NCBI GenBank assembly: GCA_950097015.1
Contig: CATNEN010000007.1
Coordinates: 2,790,001 to 2,854,000 of the forward strand
Origin: Macrostomum hystrix
Lineage: Eukaryota; Platyhelminthes; Macrostomidae
Length of the DNA: 64,000 bases
Direction: 5' to 3'
The notes under the pieces are model-generated. The model worked only from the letters and a program-made list of their open reading frames with translations. It was not told the DNA's origin and ran no database searches. Within the stretch, counting starts at the first letter, position 1. Every line of letters begins with the position of its first letter. Below, piece after piece: positions 44,701-58,400 of the stretch. The translations under genes and the position numbers were made by a program.

Positions 44701-47177
44701 TACAAAGTGTTTAAGATTAGTTGTAGTTCTAATAAGCAACGCAATCACTAGAAATAACATTTCGCTTAGCTATACGAATTAAACAGTCAGATTTTCAGAG
44801 ATCCTTCACAGACTCACCTTGTAGGTCACAGCCACAATGCAAGTTGGCTTATCCTTCACTCTGGCTGCCTCGTCAAATCCGGCAGCCAGTTGTTCAACAT
44901 TGTGTCCGTCTAGTACAATGGCGTGCCAGCCGAATGCCTCCATGCGAGCCTTGTACACATCGGCCGAGTGCTGCAACGGCGTTGGATCCGATTGGCCCAG
45001 CCGGTTCACGTCGATGATGGCTACCAGATTGTCTAGCCGATAATGCGACGAGAACGCGGCCGCCTCCCAGATGCTGCCTTCGGCTGATTCGCCGTCACCG
45101 ATGACGCAATAGACGCGGTAGGTTAGCTTGTCCAGATGCTTGCCAGCATGAGCCATGCCAGCTGCGAAGCTTAGGCCCTGAATAATATTAACAATAGATT
45201 TTTAGACTGTATGACCGTTCCGTCTGACCAGTCTCTGTGACCTCTGAATATAGATTGCTGTACTTAAAATGACTCAGTCACAAAAATGGTCACATTGATC
45301 AGCCACATGCTGGCCAAAAAATGACCTTTTTTGTGACCGTTACCGTTCCGTTTAATACGGGTAATTAGATGACGTGGCATCTGACTATGAAACTGAGGGC
45401 ATTGTTACTCCTACTGTTTACTGGGGCGATAATTAGTAAGTCTTTGGCCATCGAACCTGTCCAAGCGATCCAGTGGCCACATCGATGAAGTTCAACCGAG
45501 GAGTCGGGTGGCCCTCCAGGTCGCTAGTGAGCTTGCGCAGGTTCAACAAATCGCTGGCCGGAAATAGGCCGGCCTCGGCCCAGGCCGAATAGAGGATTGG
45601 GGCGGCGTGGCCCTGCAATTAGAAGTTAGGGGCCTTAATCGAATGAGTAACAAGTGGCACAGCCGCAGCTATAGCTCATTCATATATAATCTTACCTTGG
45701 ACAGAATGAATCTATCATTGGTGTACAATTTTGGCTCCTTCACTGAGTACTTCATAGTGTGAAAGAATAATACAGACATAATCTCTGCCATGGAGGCGCA
45801 TGATGTTGGGTGCCTGAAATGCAATGCTTAGAGAGTAATTTATTCGCTTAAATGTTTTCATTTTGATATAAATTAATTAAACTGCATTGCTGCTAATAGA
45901 TGGTCTAAATAAAACGGTATAGAAAATTGAAAACAAGAAAAGACATGACACTTGATATATCTAGCTAGATCATATGAAACCAGATCTTGTGAAATATTAT
46001 TCTTTTAAATTTTCTAAAATAGTCTTTATTATTTTTGTGCCAACCTAATGTATATTCAGGCTATGGCTAGGGCTTATGCTTGAACATGCAGGTAATGATA
46101 CAAAGGGGACAATAAATATATGGTTTTTAAGACTCCAAACTTTAGCTACTCTTGAAGCCAGGGGTTCAAAATGAGGCTTGCAAAGCATGCTAAGGTTCTG
46201 CACACTATGTTATATCTACACTCTTACTTTTCTGACTATTTTGGCAATCTGAAAAATAACTATCCATTATCTCTTAGTCTTAATACTAACAGCAAGAATA
46301 GACCCAAGCTAAATTTGAAAACCAATCAAATTAGGTCACTTTTGACTCCTAGTTCCTTAGCATCCTAGAATAAGCATTTTAGCTATCTAAAACCTGAAAA
46401 TTTTGGCCATTCTTTTGGAATTGTTCATTAAAAACTGTCCTTCTGAAAAGTTTTTTTTCAAATTGATGTGACAACTTGGAATTTTGATCATGACGGTTGC
46501 TTTTTTTGTATTTAGTGACCTTGGGCTGCTTCTGGGGTTCCGGGGAACTTGTCTGTGGCAAATGTTCAGTGTGGGGGGGATAAAAGCAAAATGGTCAACA
46601 CTATTGGGAGTGTCTATGACCAAAAGGGATGGGCTGGTTAGTGAGAGAAGTATTAACACATTTGCTAACATACTCTACTATTTTTCTACCATTCACTAAT
46701 TCATAAGCAAACAAATGGTTGTGGTAGCTAGCTAGGTAGCAAGCATAAATTAAAGTGGAAGATGCATTGATATGCTTAAAGTGACAAAGGTTAAGCAATT
46801 CTATCATGCATGACTAGGTTTGATAGCTTTTACATAGCCAGCTATACTTACGGCTATATTGAATTAAATGTTGGATAGCTAGCTAGTTATTAGCTAACTG
46901 TTCGCACTTATTAGAAGCCACCTATTTTAAGCCTTTTGTAGACTGTATTCGTAATACAACACTTCTTAATATCTATAATGAATATATAAAAGAGAGGCCA
47001 GTACACTTAATTACATCAGGAAGAGCCAAAACTACAAACGCAACATTTTTTTTTGTTATTTAGGCCTTTGCAGCTTTTTTAAACTCACCCGCTGTTCGAT
47101 GCATTTGTAGCATTCACACTATGGACGCGAAGACGATCGGCCATAAGACGCAGTTTGTTAGCTCGTTCAACATCCAT
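38769..47177 (-). CDS. TKT: Transketolase, complete
   Basis: Exons in coding order: 47177-47089, 45813-45696, 45612-45457, 45177-44818, 41625-41284, 40552-40106, 39125-38769. All phases agree (2, then 0). 622 residues, essentially the length of vertebrate TKT. It moves two-carbon ketol units between sugar phosphates in the non-oxidative pentose phosphate pathway, using thiamine diphosphate and a divalent metal, as a cytosolic homodimer. Visible landmarks: substrate/ThDP His31 in [14 protein letters not shown], the metal and ThDP motif GDGES (149-152) with [19 protein letters not shown], the catalytic Glu368 in [28 protein letters not shown] and the C-terminal RSGKPQELL. The exon 3 donor (GTTCGA) is weak but is the only one that keeps frame. 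Introns 4, 5 and 6 are each dominated by a different minisatellite, and exon 1 is partly duplicated upstream at 48066-48302. Confidence 0.95.
39170..39918. repeat. 20-bp minisatellite in transketolase intron 6
   Basis: About 37 units of CCCTTAGTAAATCTCTGACA, with CTGACT and AAATGT variants recurring in a regular order. The right edge decays gradually to about 40085. Confidence 0.96.
40640..41165. repeat. 14-bp minisatellite in transketolase intron 5
   Basis: About 36 units of CAGTCATAGAGAAT, with GAGACT and CATTGAG variants. Confidence 0.95.
41163..41242. repeat. 24-bp repeat next to the 14-bp array
   Basis: Three units of TGTTACAGCGGAGTGACATC plus CAAA, ending about 40 bp from exon 5. Confidence 0.85.
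41670..44370. repeat. 50-bp minisatellite with a 1050-bp higher-order repeat, transketolase intron 4
   Basis: About 54 units of 50 bp (TGAGCGATGGTCATAGTTCT, GAATAAGGAGCTTGTGATCT, TGCAATACTA). Variable positions: GAGC/GAGT, CTTG/TTTG/GTTG and TGCAA/AACAA. A marker unit with CATAATT and GTTGTG recurs at about 41730, 42131, 43181 and 44331. The unit order after 42131 is repeated almost exactly after 43181, 1050 bp or 21 units later. Confidence 0.96.
44382..44681. mobile_element. TTAA inverted-repeat element (MITE family A), best preserved copy
   Basis: Exactly 300 bp between TTAA at 44378-44381 and TTAA at 44682-44685. The ends are CAGTAGAACTACCAAG and, reverse complemented, CAGTAGGACTACCAAG, a 16-bp terminal inverted repeat with one mismatch. 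A central perfect 11-bp palindrome arm AATATCTCGAT...ATCGAGATATT could form a hairpin. No coding capacity. It is in transketolase intron 4 and lacks about 60 bp found in the other copies. Confidence 0.85.
45814..46928. other. Transketolase intron 1, AT-rich
   Basis: One of the few long introns here with no tandem array. No exon or element seen before the duplicated block at 46929. Confidence 0.4.
46929..47167. repeat. Duplicated block, copy 1 (contains most of transketolase exon 1)
   Basis: 239 bp that match 48066-48302 at more than 95% by eye. Copy 1 covers the start of intron 1 and all but the first codons of exon 1. Confidence 0.93.
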
Positions 47178-48065
47178 TTCGAGTCACAAGGGAGAATGAT
47201 TTTAACCAACAACGAAAAAATCTCAGACAATATGCTAATAGGCCTACTTCTTCCTCTTACTGCACTTATTATATAGATCAGGACTTGCGGCGTAAAAACC
47301 CAAACGATAAATTTGAATTCGTGCAGGAAATGGATAGGCTATAATTTCGTCCTACACGCATAGACGTGATTTGATGCTTGGGTGTAAAAAACTTATACGT
47401 TCTCGACTCGTTCTAGTGAATAGCACCACTAGAAGTAGAACAGGATGTAGAACAGAAATATACTCATAGTGGTCCCTGGTGAATAAGTAGATTAAAGCGG
47501 TATTGTCTATTAGAAACCTAGTTTTCAAATGAAACATTTTTGGGGAATTTGGGGCCATGTTTCACAGTGAAAATAAAAGCTTCTTAGAGAGTGTGGACGA
47601 CAGGTACGCCGGGATTCATTGTCGTCCACCTTCTTGGCAGATCCCACTCTCGATTTTCGCTCATCCTGGATCCTACACGCTTGGGTGATGAAAATTTTCG
47701 GCTTTGCCAAACCTTCGAGTTTGACCTTCCCTCCATCGCTTTCCCAAGATACAGCCCAAGCTTTCCGAGGCTCCGATCGCGCACAGTAGGAAGGCGTCAA
47801 AGCGTTCGTAGGCTCCCAACTTGCATTCGTGCGTCAGCATGCTGATTGTCAAAAGGGGCTTCCAGGTGGATCTTCACGTGGAAGCCTAACTTACAAAATG
47901 CATCGTACAAACCATTCTCACTCAAGTCATTCATAGCACCGTCGTGACGCTTCTGCTTATCAGGAAGTCAACGGACGATTAATCAACATGGCAACACACC
48001 GATAAGGGTATCGGTTTCGCATCGGGTATCGATCCCCCCGATAGATATCGCCGCCGCAATATTTC
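47178..48065. other. Transketolase upstream region
   Basis: Expected to include the transketolase 5' UTR and promoter. The block 47570-47860 has relatively open minus-strand frames (for example 47525-47800) that look like decayed coding sequence, but I recognise no family. Confidence 0.3.
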
Positions 48066-48302
48066 AAGCCTTTTGTAGACTGTATTCGTGATACAACACT
48101 TCTTAATAGCTATAATGAATATATAAAAGAGAGGCCAGTACATGTAATTACACCAGGAAGAGCCAAAACTACAAACGCAACATATTTTTGTTATTTAGGC
48201 CTTTGCAGCTTTTTTAAACTCACCCGCTGTTCGATGCATTTGTAGCATTCACACTATGGACGCGAAGACGATCGGCCATAAGACGCAGTTTGTTAGCTCG
48301 TT
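48066..48302 (-). pseudogene. Duplicated block, copy 2: partial transketolase exon 1
   Basis: This holds transketolase exon 1 from the codons for RANKL through to the splice donor, in the same orientation as the gene. It lacks the start codon because homology stops at 48302. The donor is intact, so it could still be spliced as a non-coding or alternative first exon. Confidence 0.8.
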
Positions 48303-49481
48303 TGTTAGCTTAATTAATTGATATCATGCCGCCTTTGCTTGTCGGATTTGGGCTTTAGCATTTAGCGAAATTAAACAAACTTACTTTTTTTAATCGAATC
48401 TGTTTGCGCTTAGTTCTAGTATGTGACATGTTTGGATGTTTGTGAACGTTATAATCTAGGTGAGTAGCTTTCTTTGTTATTTGATGCGTTTTTTATTTTC
48501 GTAGTTGCAAATATTGCTTACAACACAATTCAAATTGAAATGATCAATTATCGCACGTGAACCGTTTACTGTTGTAGAATATTGTAATCGGGGCTTGAAA
48601 ATATTATTTTTATATAGATTCAGTTTTTATCAATTATGTCTTGCTAGTAACTGCAACAAAACTGTCAAAAGTATTTCTTTTATAAAAGTTTTAAATATTT
48701 ACTCAATGTGTCACTGTGTGACTATAAAGGAAAGGTGGAACAATAAGTTTTATGTGTTTGATATTTTAATGTCTAAACGAATATATTAGGCCCTAGCTAT
48801 TTTAGTTATTAATATATTTTTATGTCGTATTTGAAAAAACTGACATAGTCGTAGATGTTAATCGTCTACAAATTTTCCTCTTACTGGGACTAACAACCTG
48901 AGAATTCAGAGAAAATCTGAGCAATTTTTTTGTGACAAGAATTCTCTAATGAGGATTTTTCTGAGTTTTTACAGCTTTTTGTCATACTAGATGCTTATAG
49001 GTGTTAAGAGTCAAAGTAATAGAAGTCATTTGGATATTTTTATACATAGTTTTTTATTAGTTCACTTACAGTTAAGTTTGTTAATGGTAGGTTTTTAGTA
49101 TTGAATTTATGTATTGATTCATAGTGTAATTAAAAATAAGTTATGTAAAAATCTATGATTTTTGGGAAACGGTAGTACTTTAATTGTAATTAAATATTTA
49201 AATTATAATGTAAGCTAAGTTGTAAGCATATATAGGTTTGGAGATGGAAAATGCTGATAAAATGAAAAGCCTTAACTTTATACTATAATTTAAAATATAT
49301 TTAATCGAAAACCGATTCGCACAAGTTTTTTTTATTTAAAGTTCCAGCTTGAGTTAGCGAGTCTTTCCAATCTCCTGGCGATTGGAGAGCGAGAATAGAC
49401 AGCAGCAGCAGCAGCAGCAACAGCAGCGTAAGAGAGCAACTGGCAGTAAAATAGAAAGTAAATTATATTTATTGTTTAATC
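48303..49481. other. AT-rich divergent intergenic region
   Basis: Lies between the minus-strand transketolase and the plus-strand adhesion gene, so it should carry a promoter for the latter. A (CAG)n-like run (49401-49427) is in the presumed 5' UTR. No other feature is supported. Confidence 0.35.
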
Positions 49482-52400
49482 ATGTGGCAAAAGTTTTCGC
49501 CGGCGCCACAGCTGTCACTCCTGCTGTGGGCAACATTAGGCTGCATTGGCGCTGCAGCGGCCCTATCTGGCGATGCGGCTGCTTCGGCAGCCTGTCCGGA
49601 GCCCGGCCGTCCTGGCATCTTGAACTCGGACCAGCCCAGGCAGCCGTACGTCGGCGACCGCCTGATCCTGCGATGCTGCCTGCAGCGACCAGCCGCTAAC
49701 GCTGAAGATTCGAGCATCGGCGGAGTCGTCTGGTTCACGCCGACCGGAGTTCGCGTCGGCTACCTGGGCGTGAACTCACCACAGCAGGGCGCCTTCATCC
49801 TGTCCGAGTCCGCCGGCTCCCTGCACTCGGCCGTGCTGGTCCTGACCAGCGTCGAGCGTCAGCAGCACAATGGCGACTTCGTCTGCAGGGACGCCGACTC
49901 GTTGTCTTCGTCCGGTGGCGGAGCCTCGGCCACGGTGCGGGTGATTGTGCGGGACCGGCTGCAACTCGCAGCGCCGTCTGTGCAGTGGCTGCGCGCTGGC
50001 TCGCCGGGTCAGCTGCTCTGCCGCGCCAGTCCGGCAACAGCCAGCGTCGCCTGGTACCGCGGCCGGGAGCGACTGCCGGCTGACGGTGAGAACACCGGAG
50101 CCACCGCTGGCTTTATTATGGCCAGCGGCCTTTCTCTCTCTTTCAGATAGAAATCCTCAATTTAATTGAAAGTTAAGAGAAAAAATCACATTAAGTGAAT
50201 ATGATTGTGTCATTTTGCCATTATTTGATTAAAAGCTTGCAGCCCAGTGGTTGAGTTGTTAGAGCTCCGGAATTATGATTGAGAGGTCGGGAGTTCGATT
50301 CTCATCTCAGGGGAAGAAATTTGTCTTTGAAGAAGTCAGCTTTGTATTAGGGACTTGAGAAGAAATCCACGGGACTTTGACTTTCTAAAAAAGCCTTGCC
50401 ACTAAATGCAGGCGAAAGCAGCAGCCCTTTGCTCAGTCGAGTTCGCTTAGCAGACGCCGGTGCGTACGCTTGCAAAGGCGAACTTTCGACCTCAACTATC
50501 GACGGAGTCGACGTCGGCGAATCCAGCATCGACGTAGCTGTTGTTGAAGTCCGAGTCTACCAGACTCCCAGCGTCACTCTGGGCCCGACGACCGTCGGCG
50601 GCGTCAAAGCTTTGCAAGGCCGGGTTGGCGAGTTCGAATGCGTGGCCGAGTCCTGGCCGGCGCCTCGCATCGACTGGCTGATTGACAATCGCAGCATCGA
50701 CGCCTCGGACCCCGCCACCGTGGCTCGGTTCGCCTACGCCAGCCGGCCGGTCAACTACAGCGGCGGCAACGTCGGCGGAATCGGCAGCGTCGCGAATCAG
50801 CCAGTGCGCATGCGGTCGCTATTGAAGGCGTTTAATTTTCTAGGCGACAATCCGGAGGCTGACGATCGCAGCGCCGGCCAACTGCCCAGCTGGCAGCGGC
50901 GAGTGCCCGATTTCACCTGCCAGGCCGTGCTGTCAGTGCCCGATGTGGTCATTGAGACAGCCAGGCAGAGGTGGGTTGTTAGCTGCTATGCAACTGTTAT
51001 TTGGATTATTTATTGCGGAACAAGAGTCTGGAGGAAAGGACAGTGGATTCGCCGGATTAGCGGTTGCGGATTAAGTATCTGGAGGAAGGGAACAGTGAAT
51101 TGTTTGGATTAGCAGTTGCGGATTAAGTATCTGGAGGAAGGGAACAGTGAATTGTTTGGATTAGCAGTTGCGGATTAAGTATCTGGAGGAAGGGAACCGT
51201 GAATTGGTTGGATTAGCAGTTGCGGATTAAGTATCTGGAGGAAGGGGACAGTGAATTGGTTGGATTAGCAGTTGCGGATTAAGTATCTGGAAGAAGGGAA
51301 CAGTGAATTGGTTGGATTAGCAGTTGCGGATTAAGTATCTGGAGGAAGGGAACAGTGAATTGGTTGGATTAGCAGTTGCGGATTAAGTATCTGGAGGAAG
51401 GGAACAGTGAATTGGTTGGATTAGCAGTTGCGGATTAAGTATCTGGAGGAAAGGAACAGTGAATTGGTTGGATTAGCAGTTGCGGATTAAGTATCTGGAG
51501 GAAAGGAACAGTGAATTGGTTGGATTAGCAGTTGCGGATTAAGTATCTGGAAGAAGGGAACAGTGAATTTGTTGGATTATCAGTTGCGGATTAAGTATCT
51601 GGAGGAAGGGAACTGTGAATTGGTTGGATTAGTAGTTGCGGATTAAGTATCTGGAGAAAGAGAACAGTGAATTGGTTGGATTAGCAGTTGCGGATTAAGT
51701 ATCTGGAGGAAGGGAACAGTGAATTAGTTGGATTAGCAGTTGCGGATTAAGTATCTGGAGGAAAGGAACAGGAACAGTTGGATTAGCAGTATCGGAGTAG
51801 GATTCAACGTTAACATAATAATTATGATTATGTTTATAGGACATGATAGATTCTAGATAATTTCCATTAAATGTGAGTAGGCACTTTTAAACTGATCACA
51901 AATGATATCAAGTACCTAGGAAAACATGCTATGTACTCAGAACTTGAATGCGTGGGATCACAATCGTACATGCTGACCTGAGTAGACTGGGTAGACTGCG
52001 GAAGTGAGACTTAAACGTAGGAGGGAGGGGAACAACAGAGTCGGGCTTGTGAGCTGGTTGCTGATGAGAGTGGACTTTTCCAAGTTCCTCATCGATTCCT
52101 CCTTATCCTCATGAGTTGCCGCATGCCCCCCTCACTCCGCACTGACCGCGGAGCTCAAGGCGGAGGCTGGGGAGGATGAGACCTCTCACGGAAACGGCAA
52201 ACTCTCGCCCGCCATAGTCGTCTTGCCTCGCCTCCTCGCCGGCCTACCCACCCCAACCTCCACCCTGGTCAGGGGAATAGGATTTGAGTTGAGTTGTCCC
52301 TTCTGCTACTCGGGCGGGCCGTCTTCAAACAGGAGTCAGTGCGAGTCCTGCTAGTCTGTCTGTCAGCTTGTCCAGGGTCTCCGCCAATTTGCTATGTACT

Positions 52401-55400
52401 TTTATGAGTACTTCTGCCCTATCTAGCAGATTGAAGATGCTGACAATGTTAACAGTTCGGCAGCACTTGACTGCACCCAGTCTTGTCATGTTGACCGACC
52501 TGTTGAATATGAGCGTTTGGAATGATCACCTAGGATGGAACGGAGTGGGTAATGCACCACTGTAGGATGGAAGAGGGTGGGTAAAGACTCACTGTAGGAT
52601 AGAAGAGGGTGAGTAAATACCCACTGATGGATGAGTGAGAGGGAGTGGGTAATGACCCACTGTATAATGAGTGAGAGGGAGTGGGTAATGACCCACTGTA
52701 TAATGAGTGAGAGGGAGTGGGTAATGATCCAATGTATAATGAGTGAGAGGTGGGTAATGACCCACTGTATAATGAGTGAGAGGGAGTGGTTAATGACCCA
52801 CCGTAGGGTAGGAGGGTGAGGGCAATGACCCACTGTAGGGTGAGAGGGAGTGGGTAATGACCCACTGTAGGGTGAGAGGGAGTGGGTAATGACTCACTGT
52901 AGGATGGGTGAGAGGGAGTGGGTAATGACCCACCGTAGGATGGGAGGGAGAGGGTAATGACCCACTCAAGAATAGGCGAGAGTGAAAAACGATAGTACGA
53001 GAAAAATGCCATTATCTATTTTACTTCTTTGGCTTTGGCCGTTGGACAAGTACTTTACAAGGAGGCAGACCTGCGGCACATTGTGGTGTACTTTCCATCC
53101 CGCGCCCCATCTCTCTGCTTCATCATGCCGAAAAAATCATGTTTCCTATCAATTCGCATCGAAAGAATGGCACCCGTTTGTTTGGCCCCAGCCCCACCTA
53201 CGCCGCCCTGTCTCACCATTGAGCCGTCAACAGGGGCTGAGGGGTTGGAGATTATCCCAAAGCTGCTTCTGTCTGCTCTTCCCTTGGGAAATGCAGAAAA
53301 ATAGATGGGATTGAGACTGGCTGAGAGGGGCTGCAGTTTCTGAGGATATGGAGAGGTGTTTTCCTTGCTGTTACCCGGGCTCAAAATAAAATCAAGGCAT
53401 GCAACGCAGCTAGGAAATTTTCAATTCAAACTAATTTTGAACAGGACTGAGCTGTCACATTCGCGAAAATTTGATTCCTTTAAATTAATTTTTGCACTCC
53501 ATGCTTACAGAAAGGCATTATGGACTGTCTTAAATCTACTTTCATCTGCATAAAATCTCATGTCTATACGAATTTCACGAAGTGTTCCGAAATTCAAAAA
53601 ATCTCATCTTTTTTATCAAGTCACGAGATTATGTAATATTCCAATAAATCACGCGAAATTTCTGAAGATCGTTTAATATTCCAAGAATTTTTTTCGAAGT
53701 TCCTGCAAATTTAAAAAAATTCCTGGAAAATTTCTATAGTTTTAGAAAGTATTTAAAAATTCCTAGGATATTTTGAAGTTCCATGAAATATTTTAAAATT
53801 CCAGGAAATCTTAAAAAATGCCAGGAAATATTTTTAATTTTCAAGGAATTCCAGGAAAAAATTGTTAAAAGTTCTAAAAATGTCCAGTAAAAAGTCCCTG
53901 AAATTTCAAATATCTCCGATGCTCACAAATTGTTAACTTTTTCTGAAAAATTTTATTTTCGTTTGATTTTTATATCCAGAAAAACATTTTTTTTGAATAC
54001 TATCAAATTATCTGAAGGCTGTGCTGGGTTGCCAAAAATATTTCAGTATTAATAACAAATGCTCAAACGAAGAACAGCCCTTGAGCATGTCAGAATCTGA
54101 TTAATGACTGATGCCCCATCGATAAGTGGGGATTTTTTGATTGCCATGTAAACCAAGCTAAATATAACAGACCGGTGATGAGTTCCCAGGACTCGAGTCG
54201 ACTATGCACAACAAGTCACAGCCGCAGCCCTGGATGCCTTTGCTCCACCTCTCTTTGCCTTCTCATTATCTCTTCTTCCTCCTCGCTGACTTACTGACTG
54301 TTTTTCCTTCTCCCAGGCTCCAGGAATCACCCCGCGAGTGTTACCTTTAAGGAGAAAAGAGAAAATTGGTGACTGGATTTTTATGAAATAGAGAGAGACG
54401 AGCTGAGGATAATTGAACAAGAGAACAACGAATTTTCTTTCAGTGAGGGAGTGTAACATGTGTCTATTGTTTTAACAAAGTGCAAACAATCAAGACCAAT
54501 AAAGTTTCAATTTATCCAAAAATTTGCAGAAATGTCAAATTGCATGAAATTTAAAATTCTTAGAAATATGAGATTCTAAGAAATGTTCGATTCGTATTTT
54601 TTTTGTCTGAGGTATTTTAATTGTGCAAAATTTATTTTCTTCTAAAACATCAAATTCTCGGAAATTGACGGATCTCCAAGAGTTTGCACGCGGTTGTCGC
54701 CAGCCTATTTATTCTATAAGCGTGCAGCAATTAGGAATTATAGAGAAAGTTTTCCGCATCCAGATTAATGTGGGCAGTGAAATCCTATGGAAACCTGATC
54801 CCAGCCAATTCTTTAGCGAGATCTCGGCTCAGTTTTATTACCTGACCAGGCTCATGCGCCTCATCTCCCCATCTCCCCCTGTCTCGTCTTGAGCACAATC
54901 TCAACTACCTGGAATGAATCGCATGCCAATATCGATTAGCACTTGTCCATCAACAGCCTTTCAATCATGCACGCCCTGCTAACTGCGGACCTCCCATTGC
55001 GGCGATGAGGAAACTGGGGCCTGGGCTGTCCTGAGCTGCCCTGGGTTCTCACAGCATACACAAAAGCTTAGATCAGTTTTCACACGCACACACAGTGCAT
55101 GGACTGCTTCGATTATTGTTGCTCAACTTATTCAAGCCAGCCCAGCGCATTAGTTGTTGTCACGGCTTAGAGATGCTTCTGGGGCATGGGCTTTGGGTTT
55201 CAATGAGTATATATGCTTCAAGGTGGGCGCACAGCTTATTTTACGGAATTAATTCACTGGAATTGAGCAAACATAGTTGCGTGTCCTTAAAACCAAATTG
55301 AGACACTAGTCTTTACTCGTAATTTTTTGGCAAGCTACCCATGTGTCAATATTTAAAGTTCAAAGCCAGAATTCATACTACTTATCTTTGCCCGTTTTCG

Positions 55401-58400
55401 TCCATCTCCGTCGGTTTTCGTCCCTTCCTAGATAGATAATTTACACCACACCCCAAACCCTCTTCGTCGGTTTTCGTCCCTCCCTAGATAGATAATGTAC
55501 ACCCACCCCAAACCCTCTTCGTCGGCTTTCGTCCCTCCCTAGATAGATAATGTACACCCACCCCAAACCCTCTTCGTCGGTTTTCGTCCCTCCCTAGATA
55601 GATAATGTACACCCACCCCAAACCCTCTTCGTCGGATTTCGTCCCTCTCTAGATAGATAATGTACACCCACCCCAAGCCCTTTTCTTCCGGTTTTCTTCC
55701 CCCCCTTAATAGAAAATGTAAAGTAATGTACGTCCCTGTGAAAACGAATGTACATTCCTACAAACCCGATTCCCAAAGAATTGTACACACAGAGCGACAT
55801 CGCCCACCCCATCTCTGGTCGCCAGTTTCGTGCCCCAGGTGGTGTACAAGCCGCAGATATCACCAACCTGGCAGCAGGACCTGTTCGCCACTGGCACAGT
55901 TGGCGGCAGCGCAAGTCTAGTCTGCCAGGCGGACGGCCCGGATCCGGCGGAGATTCAGCTGCGCTTCATGCGCGGCAATTTGGCCGTTGGCAACAATGGA
56001 CTGTCGGGGCGAGTCACGCTAACAGAAGAGCGAGGCCCCAACTTTGCCAGACTGAAGATGCAGCTTGTCGGTGAGAGCCCGACCTCCGCCTGGCATTGCT
56101 AATTAACGAATGCACAAATCTAATTTCCTCCCAGCCTTCTAAAAATACTCTCTTATTTATTGCTCCTAGTAGAAGAATCAAGTATCAATATCGCTCCTTC
56201 TCTGCGATGCCGGGAACATATTTTTTATTTGACTCATAAAGGAAGAGAATGAGTGTGCTCAGCAGAATCCAGCTACTCCGACCGTTCCATTTCGGCTTTA
56301 CGGCGAGTGTGTTTTACCGTCTCCTTTATTCCTCATCTTTCTCTCTCTCTCTCCTCTCCTCTCCATCTGCTCCTTTCTCATTTGCCAAACTGACTGTGAG
56401 CAAAACCGAGCTGAGTACGAGAGGTGGGCAGATGATAGGTAGCGAGCGAGCGAGTTTCGGCTCACGGTTTGAATTTGAGCCGAATTTCCGATACACTTAC
56501 TTTCCACTGAGTAAGGGAAGAGAGAAAATGAGCGAGTGAGCACAGGTGAGCACAGGCTTGAGCAGCGGCGGTGGAAGCGAGGCAGGCTAATTTTGCCTAA
56601 TAGCTGTTAGTAGCTGGCCTTGGCTGGCGAGAGTTAAGCTGCGGTCCAATGAATACTGAGATGAGACTGTGCTCACCCTTTTAGTTCTACTGAGACTGTG
56701 CTCACCCTTTTAGTTCTACTGAGACTGTGCTCACCCTTTTAGTTCTACTGAGACTGTGCTGGCTGGAATTTCACTTCATTGTCCTGCAGCGGAAATGATA
56801 GTCATTGCGGATCGAGTCAACTCACTATTTCTCCTTCTCATCTCCATATTTCCCATCTCCATATTTCCCATCTTCATATTTCCCATCTCCCTCGTTCCCA
56901 TCTCCCTCCTTCCCATTTCCCTACATCCATCTCCCTCCTTCCCATCTCCATCCATCCCATCTCCCTCCTTCCCATCTCCCTCCTTCCCATCTCCCTCCAT
57001 CCCATCTCCCTCCATCCCATCTCCCTCCTTCCCATCTCCCTCCATCCCATCTCCCTCCATCCCATCTCCATCCATCCCATCTCCCTCCTTCCCATCTCCC
57101 TCCTTCCCATCTCCCTCCTTCCCATCTCCCTCCATCCCATCTCCCTCCATCCCATCTCCCTCCATCCCATCTCCCTCCTTCCCATCTCCCTCCTTCCCAT
57201 CTCCATCCTTCCCATCTCCCTCCACCCATCTCCCTCCATCCATCTCCCTCCATCCATCTCCCTCCATCCCATCTCCCTCCTTCCCACCTTCCTTTTCTCT
57301 CCTTCCCTCTCCCTGTCCTTCCATGTCTCCCCTACCCCACCCTCTCTGTGCACGCACTTCCTTCCCAAAGATGGGCTAGTGGAAGTTTGCAGGCTGCATC
57401 CATCTGTCTTAAATACGCTACTCTTCCCTTCCTAATCAATCATGGACGCCTAAACTAATCTAAATAAAGTGAGGCTCATCACTTGTCTATTACGTTTTAT
57501 TGCGAAATTCTTATCGCAAAAAGTCAATCAATCAATCGAGAAAATGTAGGTTCGAAAAATATTATTGATTAAAATTGCATGGAACTGAAATTGTGTTTAT
57601 TTAGCAAGCATTACAGAATTAAACGCAATCTTTAAGACTTCAATCAAGACCTTCATCGACCTTTCATGACCCTCACCGACCCTTCAAGACCTTTACCAAC
57701 CCTTCAAGACCTTCAACAACCCTTCAAGATATTCTGCAGTCCTTCACCGACCCTTCAAGACCTTCAACGACCCTTCAAGAACTCAACCAACCGTTTAAGA
57801 CCCGTCATAATATTCGCACAATCCATCCAGATCTTCGCCGAACAGACGCCGGTGAATTCGTCTGTGTCGCCGCCACAGCTGCCGGCTCCGTCACCCGAGT
57901 CGGCCGTCTGGACGTTCAATACGCGCCGAGAATATTGGAGCCAAGGGCTCCAGTCCGTGTGTACACCTGGCATCAGCACCCGACTGAGATTACCTGTACG
58001 GCTAGCGGCCGACCTTCGCCTGAGTTCACCTGGGAGCTGAACGGACTGCCGCTGTCGATGTCAGCGCAACCGACCTACCGAGCCACCAGCCGACGCCTGG
58101 CCAGCAACGGCGATGAAAACGGCGAGGAAGTTTTTATCGCCGAGCTGAGCTTCTCGCCGACCGTCTCGAGCGGCTACGGCAGCTACGCCTGCCGGGTAGC
58201 CAACAATGTCGGCTGGGTCAGGTCGCCGCCAATCGACGTGTTTGAAGCTCGACGACCCGGTACGCCGGACATTGTGATCGATACCGGCCGGTCGTCGCCG
58301 ACCTCGCTAGTGTTCAGCCTGATCCCGCCGGCTGACACTGGCGGAGCCCCGCTGTCCGGCTATGAGATCGCCTACCGCGTTAACGACGGGCCCGAGATTG

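Noticed and set aside
47352-47800. Minus-strand protein gene upstream of transketolase
   Set aside because: Frames are short and overlapping and show no recognised family; at most a decayed element.
53029-53304. Extra exon of the adhesion gene in intron 2
   Set aside because: Not Ig-like, carries its own stop, and the exon 2 to exon 3 phases already agree without it.
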